Shown here in pieces: positions 44,191 to 57,500 of a DNA stretch of 64,000 nt. The stretch is taken from NCBI GenBank assembly GCA_035610365.1, contig CM069435.1:14249123-14313122 (forward strand), in the 5' to 3' direction. The DNA comes from Aquatica leii. Lineage: Eukaryota; Arthropoda; Insecta; Coleoptera; Lampyridae. Numbering within the stretch: the stretch's first letter is position 1; each line of letters begins with the position of its first letter. The position numbers and the translations under genes are program-made. Below the pieces are notes generated by a model. The model did no database searches, was not told the DNA's origin, and worked only from the letters and a program-made list of their open reading frames with translations.

Positions 44191-45520
44191 GTATTTAGAT
44201 TTTTTGCTGACTTGTTTTTGAATCGTTTTCTGAGATCAGTTTTGTTGTGGAACCTATGCCTTTCACAAGAAACATTTCGACTACTAACTTGATTTTTAAT
44301 AGTTTCTTTTGTGTACAAATTTTTAAATATCTAAAATTCTTGACAGTAAAAATTTCTTGGACAACTCTGTTTGGTTGTTAACGTAAATTTTGGTTAAGCG
44401 AGCATCTGGTTTTAGTGTTTACCAACGAATGATTATCCGGTGTAAATCGTGACCACTGAAGAAATGCCGCTGGAGGATGACGTTAAATGTTGCAAACTTT
44501 AATTGGTCGCATAGAACATTTTTATGTAACGTAGCCATTGCAACCTCTATTTCAGACGTTGCCTTTTTTGTTAAAAAAAATAATGTTTTCTTCTTTTTCT
44601 GAATAAGATGCAAAAATTGTATCATATCAATTTTTCGAATGAAGAATGAAGCTGAATACAAACAAAACTAATAATTTCTCAGTCAAAAACAAGCCAAAGA
44701 TACAACCACTAACATATCAGTAAAAGCAATTATTAAATTAATGTTTTAATAAAATCCTACCTTTGACTATAAATTTTGCAGTAAAATAATAGTACCTAAA
44801 TGTTTTGATTGAGACAAAATTCTTAAATAAAACAGTTTCAAGATTTTTTTGAACAAAATTCAATGTAGGTAGAATATTAAACCCACATGCAGCATTAAAA
44901 AATTATTTCTTTCGCAAAACAAAAATGACTTCCTTATTTCTTTTACATTTTTTAGACTATGAGAAGAAGGACAAGGAAGTGGACTCTCCAAACTGTTCGA
45001 ACTTGCTTGGTACAAGTTTGGCGCAAATAGGATATGGTTAAGTTAAAGGATGTTACGAGTCTTATAAGATCAGTATAAATGGGTGCTGTGAGACCCCCTT
45101 CAATTTTTGCGTTTTTAGATAACTTTCAGAAACATAAAATCTATTTTAAAAATGCATGGAAAAATTCTCTGTCCATCATTTAGTTTTCGCAAAGCTTAAA
45201 GTGACCATTTTTTGGTTTTAATTTGGAGACCGACCCTATAGAAACTTGAAAGACAAAAAAAATTATATAAACGAAAATACAAATGAGGAACTACCCACAA
45301 AAACAATGCAAAAAATGAAAACGTGTTAAAGCAAGTTAACGCGCCTCTTTTCCTTTGCAAAATTGTTATGGAAAAGGTTTTAGTGTCATAAATTTTTTGT
45401 CATATTCACCATAAAAAAATACTGCAAAATTAATATACTAAGTAAAAATGAATAATATTAATAAAACAATTATAATAGTAAAATAGCTTTATAAAAATTA
45501 TCTTAACAAATATAATTGGC
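44191..45520. other. Spacer between gypsy copy 2 and GNBP gene 2; no gene seen
   Basis: AT-rich. No open frame with recognisable motifs. It holds the presumed 3' flank of GNBP gene 2. Confidence 0.5.
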
Positions 45521-45526
45521 ACATTT

Positions 45527-45553
45527 ATTTTTTTTAATTAGCAATTGATTTAT
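45527..45553 (-). promoter_or_regulatory. Polyadenylation signals of GNBP gene 2
   Basis: Two AATAAA hexamers on the minus strand, one overlapping the stop (TAGAATAAA, 45548-45553) and one at about 45527-45532. The second is the more likely signal. Confidence 0.45.
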
Positions 45554-45554
45554 T

Positions 45555-48500
45555 CTAAACCGCAGTTACTTTAACATAGTCTACTTGTAAAGCGGAACTA
45601 TCACCGTCCCATGTTTTTGACCAAACTGGTTTACCTTCAAAGAATCGCTTAATGTAATTTCTGTCAGTATTTGACCAAGGCTTTGGTTCGTTTCCTGAAT
45701 TTATTTCGTCGGGGAAATCATTAATACCTCCAACTGCAACGCCAATTGCTAGTACGTACTGAAAATGAACCACTTTGTCATCATAATAACATAATTTCTG
45801 AAAATAAGTAGTACCTCTTGATCAAAAAGATTTGGTGTATTTCTTAAATCGACTGAGCCGTATTCATTTCCATCGAGAAAACATTTCATCCTATCTGGAA
45901 GCACGTTCAGTAAAAAAAACATACAACCAAAGTAATTACTTACCAGGAGTCCATTCTAATGAATAAATATGGAAACCTTCATTAAGTGGGTTGTTTTGAT
46001 AAGTTGAAACTAATCGCCTTCTTCCTTCTGGATCTCCTGAACTCAAAGTTGGTCCTCCGAGTAAAAGGCGCGAACCAATATCCTTGTTGCCCATACTTCG
46101 TACATCCAACAATGGATCTGACCAACTCAACGCTTTGTTACCTCTACTGTACGCTACAATGATGTTCGCTGGGCTTACGGTGTCTGTTTGTGCTGGTTCC
46201 AACTGTAGAACTAAGAAATTGTGTAATAATTATGTAATGCTTTAGAGTAGTTTTTACTTGGTACAATCCAATCGCCTTCTGGTAATTTTGCTCTAATTTC
46301 AATTTTTCCATATTTAAACGTTGTTTTTGAAACAACTTTAGCCGATTTTACAGGCGGTAATAAAAATGACGACTTTGATTCATAAAAGCATTCAAAATTA
46401 TCTGTGGCTGTACATCTGCAATAAAACCACAAAAGATGCATGTATAATGATCTTCTAGAATCTAGCTTACGTACCCTTGTCTTAAATTTAATGTGCCACG
46501 AACATCGGCATCTGAAAGAGCGATGGGTTTAAGATACAAAACTTTATCCCTAATAAAACGGGTGTCATCTGCATTTACAAACGAGTTAAAGTAGAAATTC
46601 TACAACAAAGTATTATAGATTTAATTTATTGAAAACTGATTACTTACCGGTCCTACGTATGTAGGAATTCTATGCTCCACGGTCCATGTGTTTGAATCAA
46701 CAAATGGACCAGTGTAATCATCATTAATAAGACTATCTCCAATACACGTAGATTTTCCACCATTCATTACAGTTGAGCCCGTAACGCATCTACTTCTTAA
46801 TGTTGTATAAGAATCCAACAATCCTTAGAAAAGTACAGTGACAAAAATGTTTAAAACTCTAAGCAAAATGCTTACTTTGAACTTTCCACGGATCTCCATC
46901 TTTCCTGTATCCCAGATGGTTTGCATTTACGAAAATCCAATAATTAACTACATCTCCAACTTTCAGTTGGTTATCAAACTCCAATATCCAAAATCCATTT
47001 TCCGAAGTTTTAGTTTCAGCGTTGACTGATCCAGGATGCTGTGGTCGAATGTTGTCGTTTATGTTTGCGTGAAATGCGAACAATGCTGTACCGGGAACAT
47101 CTTAAATGTAAACAATAAAATGTTAATTTAGAAATGTTGTTCAACAGACTGTTTAGGCAAATAACAAAATAAGAAACTATAGAAAGCTTGACGTTGTTAT
47201 AATGTAACTATTACAGTTTTACGCAGTGACAGATACGCTGTTAGCTTTAATTATAAGCTGATATTGTTTAATATCATCAAATAACCCAATCAAAAATAGT
47301 ATGCAGCAAAAATTATATAAAAAAACTCCTTTTTATGAATATGGCATGGAAATCGTCTCTAAGCTCGAACCTAGCTCTAAAACAGCTAGCGATTAGATTG
47401 AGTATCAGAAATAGGACGGAACTGAGTTAGACTTGTACTTAGCATATATATCATAAAGGTTCCCTCGTGCCTAGCATGAAAAACAGCAATCATTGCCTAA
47501 ATCTCGACACAGTTACCGACAAGATCACTACGAAAGCCAAAGTAAAAATTGAGAATCGTAAGAAATTTTGTACATGCAAGAATTTAAACTCTTTAAACCT
47601 CTAGGCTTGCACAAGCAGACTTTTAAAATTCTTGTGGTGCGACATTGTAATTTTGTGCTCTGGCTATGATATTCTGCTGACATACATGTAAATTTTCCCA
47701 TCGGTTAGCAGAAATTAACTGACACTTTTAGCTAATAATAATATACATAAGTATTCGCTCTTAGTTAAAAATCTCACTACAAAACGTTACTAAATTTTAA
47801 CTCTTTAAATTTCTGCTTAATCACAAACTTGCAAACGAAAATGTTTTGCGCTAATTTTATCAAACACCGCAAATATGTTTTTCTTTATTAATATAATTTT
47901 TCATTCTGGATAATTTCCGTGTTGTCGTTATCACAAAAGCTGAGCTTTTGTCACACATCGCAGTAGACATCTTCAGAGCCCAGAACAAAAAGTCTCGCTT
48001 TTATAGACCGGCTTCCGATCGATAAAACTGGTTTCCAAATATCCAGTGAAGAAAAACCAGAAACAAATGTTTGACGCCTACATATATTACTTTTCGGGAA
48101 AACTTTTATTCACAAACATCAAGAACCGCCCTGGGTTTTCTCCTTTCGCCGGTGTTTGCTAATATATGTATGAAAAATTTTGAGAAAAAAACTTTATCTA
48201 CATTTTATCTAAAACCCAAGTGCTGGTACAGATACGTTAATGACAATTTTGTCATTTGGCAACGTGGTCCTTCTACGCGTTTCTATGCCATTTAAACTTA
48301 ATGGATTGTCTCATTATCACCTTTTTCAGAAATTATCAGCAGTAAATTTTTTAGTGTACAGAGCTGTTTCGTTAAGTCAACCACAGAACCTTCAAAAAGA
48401 GTTAAATCATCTAACCAAAGTGTTAGTCGCAAACAATTACAATAAAGATAGTATTAAACCCCAGGGAGCACACTGACGTCATATGACGATATTGACACGT

Positions 48501-51500
48501 CTTAAATGACGTTTCTTTTGTGATTTTTGACGTCAATAAAACGTAATGTGCTGCTTGGAACAATCTATTACAAATTTTATACCTTTTTAAAACGCCATCC
48601 TATGGTGAAAATACCACATATGGTATATAAGAAACTATAAATTAGTACGAAAGGTAGAAAAGTCATCATTGGATTTATTGGCAGCGATAGTCAATGATCT
48701 ATTGACAAGTAACGCTGTCAAAATCCCAACTATAAAATAGGTTAAGAAGAATGTCGATGTAATTGTGAAACACAACATCAGAACTAGCGGACAACTGTTT
48801 CGTTCTTTAGGAACTCGTCAGCGCTAGGATACACCGATGTGTTTTTGTTAGAATTAAGTTAATGTCACTATTTTGTATCCGTAATAGTACTGACGCCATC
48901 TGCAGTACACTGTATGTACTACAATGCAATTTTCAGTGTTGATAGATAAAAAAAATACGTTTGTTGTTTTCTACAAGTATGGCTGAATTCAAAGTTTTTG
49001 TAGACAAGTTGGAGCGTCCTTCTTGTTGGGACAAAGGCTAGATGTGTTGATGGAACAATTCTGCACAATTTTACGTGATCCATCTGACGATATTTTGACT
49101 CATATTGCTAAAATGCAAAATATTTTTGCTGATCTAAACATGGGAAGTTCTGGGAAGCATTGGTAGGTCGTACCCTAAATGTGCTATTTAAAAAGTTGTA
49201 TTTAATTGAATTACGTTCAACAAAAGAATTAGATAAAGGAGCGTTTTCAGCAAAAACTTCTAATGAAAAGTGGAAACAGTCGATCAATAATAAAGCCAAA
49301 GTTGACAAATAGGCGTGTCAAATCTGTGGTGAAAAAAGTCATTTCAAAGACACGTTGTTCAAAATTGAGTGAAAACAGCTCAACTACCGGAGAACATTCT
49401 CAAAACAAAAAGGCATATTATGCGACATCGAGAATAGATGCCACAATCTGGATTTGTGACAGCGGAGCTTCATAACACAATACGTGCTAAAGATGATTTT
49501 CAAATCTATAAGCTTTTTGTATCTCTTGTAAGTATTACGTTAGCTATAAACCAAGTTATGCTTGCCTTAGGATCTGGTAGTATAACAATTGAAATGCAAG
49601 TAAATAATGTATGGAGTGAACATTACATGTCAGACGTGTGGTCTGTACCAGATTTTGGTAGAAATTTGTTTTCCGTACATCGGAGCACTGAACTTGAGCA
49701 CAAAATTACAATATCTAAAGATTAAGTTGAATTTAGACATAATAATAAAGTTTGTGCAAGTGCTCGCTGGAAAGATGGAAGTTACACCATGAACATGCGT
49801 GTTTTGAAACCTGTAAACCATATAAATGTTGCCACAACGCAACGTCGGAAACCTCACAAGTATGGCATAAAAGGCTTGGCCATCAAATTAAATTTCATGT
49901 CAAAACAGTTTTGAAGCAAGTTGGTATTAACCTAAATGAATTGCAAACTGAACCCTTCTGCTACGAGTTCAAACTCAGTGGACGGTTCAAAATACTATGT
50001 CATATTTAAAGACGACTTTTTTTAATCAAACATAAAAATGAAGTATTAATTTGTCTGAAGCAATTTTTGAACGAGGCCAAAATATGCTAGTCATATTGTG
50101 AAACTACTTTTGACAGACAATGGTACCGAATTTAATTATACATCGGTACAAAAATGTTGTCATCGCGTGGTATATATTTTGTTTAGTCCCGCCATATATT
50201 CCACAACAAAATCGGATTGCGGAACGCGATAACAGAACCATTGTAGAGCTTGCGAGATCTATGCTTGCCGTGAGCGTTTTGCCAAAGCCATTGTAGGCAG
50301 AAACTTGTTACACAAAAACATATCTACTCAAACGCTTTCGTAAAACTCTAATAAAATGATTGAGTCCTTTGAATTATGGACTGGTTACAAAATGACCAAA
50401 TTGGATTATTTAAAAGTCTTGCTAGTCATTTAGTCGGGTACGTGAATGACAGGGTCTGGATACCATCCCAAGGCAGCAGGGACGTTGCTTTCAAATCCGA
50501 AAAGGTGTGTACGTCTAAGGTCAGCTTTGAAAGAATTTTTAGAATCGCCAAGTTGTTGTGGTTTGACAATGAGTCAAACAATGATGACTCAATGGAAGAA
50601 AAATCTTTTGCTTCGAAAGAGGATCCGCTGACGTAGTAGTTGAGAGCGATTTTTGCCAACGTGGTTGAGCAGTGGTGAGTACGCATCTTTGGCAGAAATT
50701 GATGGTTCTAAAATAACCCCAACTTCCTATAATTTTAAAGAATGGTTAGTAGCTATGAAAGAAGAACTCTGAGCTCATACAGAGAACAACACGTAGAAGC
50801 TTGCACATTTTCCTAAATATCCAGTTGCATGCTACGAAACTATCTATGCTTTATTGGCAGCTGAAGCTACAGACAACTTGGATTTAAGACAGTTTTGTCG
50901 TGAAACAGATTTTCTGTACGGTTTTCTTCAGGAACAGGTTTATACGTCACAACCGGAAGGGTTCAGTAATAAATCTGGTTATGTTTGTCGTCTTCAGCGT
51001 AACCTATATGAACTCAAACAGGCATAGGTATAGCCCCTTTGTCAACTTTTTAAAATCCGAAAATTTACAAACTAGTAAATGCGATCCATGCTTATTTGTA
51101 CGTTCTATAGATGATAAGAAACTGGCAATGATAAATTTGAAGTTGACAAATTTATGAACAAATTATGTAAATGTAATAGCGAAGGCTTCCACGGCCGGAA
51201 TCTATACTAAGATAAGAATGTGTTCCGGGTTTGGACCGTGTCATTGTTGTTGTAACCTGATGAAGCCCCTTACAAAAGTGGTCGAAACGTTGGCAACTTC
51301 GGTTACAACTACAATGACACGGTTCAAACCCGGAAGACATTCTTATCTTAGTATAAATTACGTAAACCTTTCAAGATTACATCTGGAAACCTTGATAATT
51401 ATTTAGGGATGCGAATTGTACGCCAAAAAAAATTTCTTGCTCCAAATAATTTTCACTAACATTTATACAGACGATTATCAAAATAAACAAGGTTATCAAC

Positions 51501-54500
51501 AACAAGAGATTAAACTCTAAACTTTTTATAAAAAAATGTACAGATTAATTGAATTATGAAATTTCCTAATACAAGTTGGAATTTTCAGCAATTATAAAAA
51601 CAAATTAAATTTAATTCGATGCTATTAAGAAATACTACTACAAAGCGTAAAAATCAAAAAATTCAATCAAAAATCGAAAAGCTAACGTTTTTGCTAAATC
51701 GATACTGATGAAGCACTTTGACAGAAAATACGCTTAATGTTAAAACATGTTTTTAATAATTTTTTGCTGATAAATCTATAATAACGGAAAACACATCCAG
51801 AAAAACAGATTCTAAACTATAAAGAAATGAGTGGCAAAGAATAGTCTCCACATTCATATAGAAGTAAAATTGTCAGTCTTAGACTTTAATTAGCTCACTT
51901 AAACTATTTTCTAATTCCATTGCATAAAAATGAGCAACTATTAAGTAAAAATAGCGTAGACGTTCGGTCCTTTCGAAAAAATGCTGCTTTTTTGTGTGAT
52001 CTAATTCTTGTACACTTTTTTGCATGTCATGCTCATTACACTCATATTATTCACAATTATTTTTTTTATCCAGGGACGAAAAGTGCTTGTCGTGCCATGT
52101 TTAACATTTTAACGCAAAACAAATTTCCTTGTCAAAGAAATCTATATATTCACTGTCACCTCTTATTTCAATTTTTGCTTTCTGTTTTCTCTTTTGTTTT
52201 GAAGTAAATACTGCCGTTTATAGAAAACTTGAGTTTAGAACAAAAATCATTTTATAACAATACACTGAAGTTGTTAGACTAATGAAAACCTATGACACTA
52301 CAGCTTGCTGACCTAGAACAAAAAAATCCTACTAAATCTTTTGATATTGAACCTTTTCGTAGAAGAAAGTGTTCTAGAAACAGCTATAATGCTCAAAACA
52401 TACAAGAATATGGTTCAAGGTCTAATAAAAAAAAATAAACTGCAAGTTTTACTAAATCCGTCGTCAAAACAATTCTTTAGTCTGAACGTAGATAAAATGC
52501 TTCCAAAGTTTGTGTTTGAACTAGAAACAACAAAAATAAAATACGAAATTGCCAATTTAAATCCACAAGAACGAGTAAAAATAATGAATATTAAAAGGAT
52601 ATGCAATAACTGCCTGGCACATGACTTTAAAGAACAATGTTTTAGTCAAAAGAGATGTGCAACATGTGACAAGAAACATCACACCTTATTGAATTCTGAT
52701 ACATGCAAATCAACTACTTACTACAAAGCAACGGCTACTACAACAACTCCGAAAAAATCACAAGAAAATATAGCAACACTAATATCAACACCGAAAGAAC
52801 ATGGTAAAGCAGTATTAGCAACCGCTATGCTACGAATAAAAACTTGGTCAGGACAATTTGAACATATCCGGGCTCTAATAGATTCTGGATCACAAGCATC
52901 ATTTATTACAAGAGACGCAGCAGACGTCATAGCAGTACCACAAGAATCAGTACACATAGAAGTGTCGGGAATTGGAAAACAAGAATCAAACATAGTTCGA
53001 CGACGGATACAAGTAAGAATTCATCCACGTTTCTCATGTCAATATTCAGCAGATTGCGAGTTATTAATACTTCCAAAATTAACAAAGGTGCTTCCAGAAG
53101 AAAAAATTAGAGACTACGACGGGTATACATTTCAGAATTTGGTATTGGCGGATCCCGCCTTTAACATACCTGGCCCAATAGATATCATACTAGGATATAT
53201 TTTTAGAAAGAGTTCAACGATTGGACAAAGGGCTTTTGGCACAACAAACAGAATTGGGATGGATATTGTCAGGAAAAATTAACGCATTATCAACAAGAGC
53301 AACAGTTATAAGCATGATAGCATGTGCAGAAAATCAACAACTTTTGGGAACTAGAGGAATTAGAGGTAACCAGAAAAAAAGGTGATGCAAATAAAGACTG
53401 TGAAACTCATTATAAAAATAATCATTTGAGGAACGCAGATGGTACCTACACTGTTAAAATACTCTTTAACGATGATGTTAACAAACTCGGAGAATCAAAA
53501 AAAAAAGGCAATAGCAAGGTTTAGCAAGATTATATACGGAATACAAGAATTTGATGCAGGAATACTTATCCCTGGGTTATATGAACCAGTTATGGAAAAT
53601 AAAACTAACCTAACGCAAAAAACATATTACATTCCACATCAAGCCGTAATAAAAGAAAACAGCGAAACGACAAAGTTAAGAGTCGTGTTTGATGCATCAG
53701 CTAAAACTACATCAGGTATCAGTTTGAACCAATTAATGCATTCTGGACCAAGATTGCAACAGGGTTTAAAAAGCATTTTACTTACATGGAGAAAACACAA
53801 AATAGCATTTCAGCAGATATAGAGAAAATGTACCGACAAATAAAAATTACTGACGACGATCAGGATTTTCACAGAATAATTTGGGGATTTTCGCAAGATG
53901 AGCCTATAAGAAAATATAAACTAACAACCGTTACATACGGTACTTCGTCGGCACCCTACTTAGCCGTCCGCACCCTTTTACCATTATCAGACGATGAAAA
54001 AGGCAAATATCCAACAGCATCACACGTCGTAAGTAATGATTTCTATGTAGATGATTTAATGTCAGGAACAGATACACTGGAAGAGGCAAAACAATTACAA
54101 CAAGAAATAATCAAACTCTGTAAATCTGAAGGATTTACGTTAAGAAAATGGGCAAGCAACAATTTAGAATTAATACAAGCCTTACCAGTTGATCTCAGAG
54201 GAATTGATGTGATGGAAATAGATGAAGAAGGAACTAAGAAAACTTTGGGTTTGAATTGATCACCAAGGAAGGATTGTTTTACGTTTAAGGTCTATATAAG
54301 TCACTAACAATTACGTCTTACGAAACGATAAATTTTATCGAACATTGCTAAATTGTATGATCCATTAGGATGGTAATCCCCAGTTACAGTAAAAGCTAAA
54401 CTATTAGTCCAAAAGTTATGGATTAAAGAAATCTCTTGGGACCAAACTGTTCCTAATGAAATAGAACAAGAATGGATTAAACTTAGAGAAAAATTACCAT

Positions 54501-57500
54501 GCGTAGAGAAAATATTGGTAGACAGGTGGATGGGATATACAAATAAATTACAAAAATTAGAACTACATGGATTCTGTAATGCATCAGAAAAGGCTTACGG
54601 AGCAGTAATATACAGCATGGTTACATAGACCAACAAAAATAACTACATAAAACTACTATATGCCAAGTCCAAGGTGGCACCACTGAAAACAAGAAAGACA
54701 ATTCCTAAATTAGAATTATGTGCTGCAGAATTATTGGCCAAAATGGTACCACAAGCCCTGAATGATTTATATATGTCCAACATCAATGTTTTTTGTTGGT
54801 CGGACTCAACAATAGCTTTATCGTGGATAAAAGCAGGTCCGGAAAAGTGGAAAACATTCGTAGCTAGCAGAGGTAGTACAATTTGTGGAATAACACCAAG
54901 TGAGAGTTGGGGACAGGTAAAAACAAGTGACTATCCAGATGGATAGCACCATCTAAGTTAAAAGAATTTAATTTATTGTGGAAGGGACCACAGTGGTTAC
55001 AATTGAATTTGTTAACTTTACCAACATTAAACAGTATCTTTACAACAACGGAAATCACAAATAAAAAACTTGACTATCGACATTGAAGAATTCACACTGA
55101 AATCAAGATTTTCATCGTTCCAAAAGCTTATTAGGGTAGTTGGTATTGTATTAGATTCTCAGCAAAGTGCAGAAACCGGTCAAGTAACCCAAGATATATT
55201 ACAACAGAAGAACTAAACCTTAGTATGATACGAATTATAAAACTGATCCAACACAAGGAATAGAAAAAAATAAATCACAAAGATTCAACAAAAACAGGTC
55301 ATTGATAAAAAAAGCCGACTATTGCCATTACAACCATTTCTTGACTCAAATGGAATTCTTCAAGTTGGGAGAAGACTTCAACATTCCATATTACCATATA
55401 ACGAAAAGCATCCTATACTTATACCACATAACAGTGCAATCGCAAAATTAATTGTAAGAGATGTACATTGCAAACTATTACATGGTGGAAACCAACTTAC
55501 TGCAACATATATACGACGCAAGTATTGGATAATAAACGTCAAACAAATCATTCGTCAAGAAATCCATAAATGTATGAAATGTTTACCGTATAGAAGTTCA
55601 ACGTTACAGCAAGTAATGGGAGTACTACCAGCATCTAGAGTAACACCATCATCACCATTCACTCACACAAGAGTAGATTACGCAGGACCTATACAGATTC
55701 AAACTTCTAAAGGACGAGAAAATCACTCGTATAAAGGATACATTGTAATTTTTGTATGTTTAGCTACAAAATCAGTACACTTAGAAGCTGTGAGTGATAT
55801 GACTACAAATTGATTTCTTGCTGCCTTTAAAAGATTTACATCAAAAAGATGAAACAGTAGCTACATATACAGTGACAATGAAACTACTTTTATAGGAGCT
55901 AATAAAGCATTACAACAAGAGATGAAGAACATATTAGAGGATGATTCCATGCAGCAAAAATTGACAACAGTTGGGGTACGTAGGCACTTCATTCCTCCGG
56001 CAGCTCCGTATATCGGAGGCCTCTGGGAAGCATCTGCGAAATCCACAAAATATCATCTAAATCGAATTATCGGGAACAATACACTAACATACGAAGAGTT
56101 GTCTACATTATTATGTCAAATAGAAGCATGTCTAAACTCTAGACCAATTTGTCCGTTGACATCCGAACCAAATGACATTGCAACATTGGACATTTTTTGA
56201 TTGGTAAGAAATTAATCACACCAAATACAAAAATAAAATTTTTTTTTTGAAAATTTGGAGCAAGGAATATTTAAATACGTTACAAAAACGAACCAAGTGG
56301 ATAGTAACACAAAACAATATAAGTACAGGAGATTTAGTTCTACATAAAGAAGAAAATAACAGAAGTGCACTCAGGAACAGATGGAAATGTGAGAGTTGTT
56401 ACAATCAAGACAAAAGAGGGAGCAGTTTTAAAACGATCAATTACAAAATTAATTCAAATATCGACAGAACAGAATAACGAACAAAAGTCACAATCAAAAC
56501 CTACTAGATTTAACCTATTAACAATTGTATTAGGCATGATGCTAGTATTAAGTAGAACGGTGGTACCGGGAAACCGTTCATATAACATCAAATACCTTAG
56601 GCCGGGATTACTTATAGAAGAATTTGGAAGAACTAATGTAATAAGAGGACAATTAAGGCTAGACATGGCTATTGACATATCAAGTTTTGACTATGACGTA
56701 CACCAAATCAATAAAACAATCGAACAAATGAAGGAATTGTGCGATAACACAATGAAACTAACAGAAGAATCTCACTGCCCAGAGTTGATCAAACATTTAA
56801 AGGAACAACAAAAACAAATACTATGAAACATGAATAATTTGCATGAGAACAATATAAGAATGAAGAGAGGACTCTTAGGAGATTTCCTAACATCAGTATT
56901 TGGTGTAAACGATGAAGCGTGTAAGAACACTGAAGGTTTAGACATAAATCAACAAGAGTTGATAAAAACGACCGACCAGCACACTAAATTGCTGCTATCT
57001 ATAACAGCATCAGCAAAAGAAAGTGAGGCCAGAATACAACAACGTTTGGAAAACTTTAAAAGGAAATTAAATGAAGGTATGGATGCCATTAACAACATGC
57101 AACCATGGTACCAGTCTTCTGGGTTTTGGCCGTGTCATTGTAGCAACCTCATGTGTCCAGAATGTAATGAAACCTAAACCTAAACAAGTCTTCCGTCATA
57201 GTCAAGCTTAGAGCACATAAGATACAGATACAAATAGGCGTACATCTCAGCACCCTTTTACTTCTCGTTTCTAACTCATCTTCATCTCAATGTGACTATT
57301 CTCTTACTCTTTTATCTTTGTTTTTTTATGTATCTTTTCAGAATGATACCCAATACTTTTTTATTTATGGCCTGTGAATTTACTTTTAATTTGTTGACGG
57401 ATTTGGTGAATACCCAGGTAGATAACTGTAGGTAGTTATGGGTTAGATGTATTGGTCATTTATATATTTTCTATGGGCTAATCTTCAAAATTATAAAGAT

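Larger units (their letters stand above)
52341..57115 (+). mobile_element. BEL/Pao retroelement with envelope-like ORF
   Basis: Domain order is gag zinc-finger region, protease, RT, RNase H, integrase, then an env-like frame, all plus strand. No LTR was recognised on either side, and the right end runs into PLE terminal debris at about 57116. Coding regions have a moderate number of shifts and stops. It is inserted in intron 1 of GNBP gene 2, antisense to the gene. Confidence 0.88.

Noticed and set aside
48473..48530. TGACGTCA-like palindromes as a CRE cluster
   Set aside because: Located in transposon-derived intron sequence with no promoter nearby; probably chance.
57170..57190. CCTAAACCTAAAC as telomere-like (TTAGG) repeat
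   Set aside because: Only two imperfect units of the wrong length, within a decayed PLE terminus.
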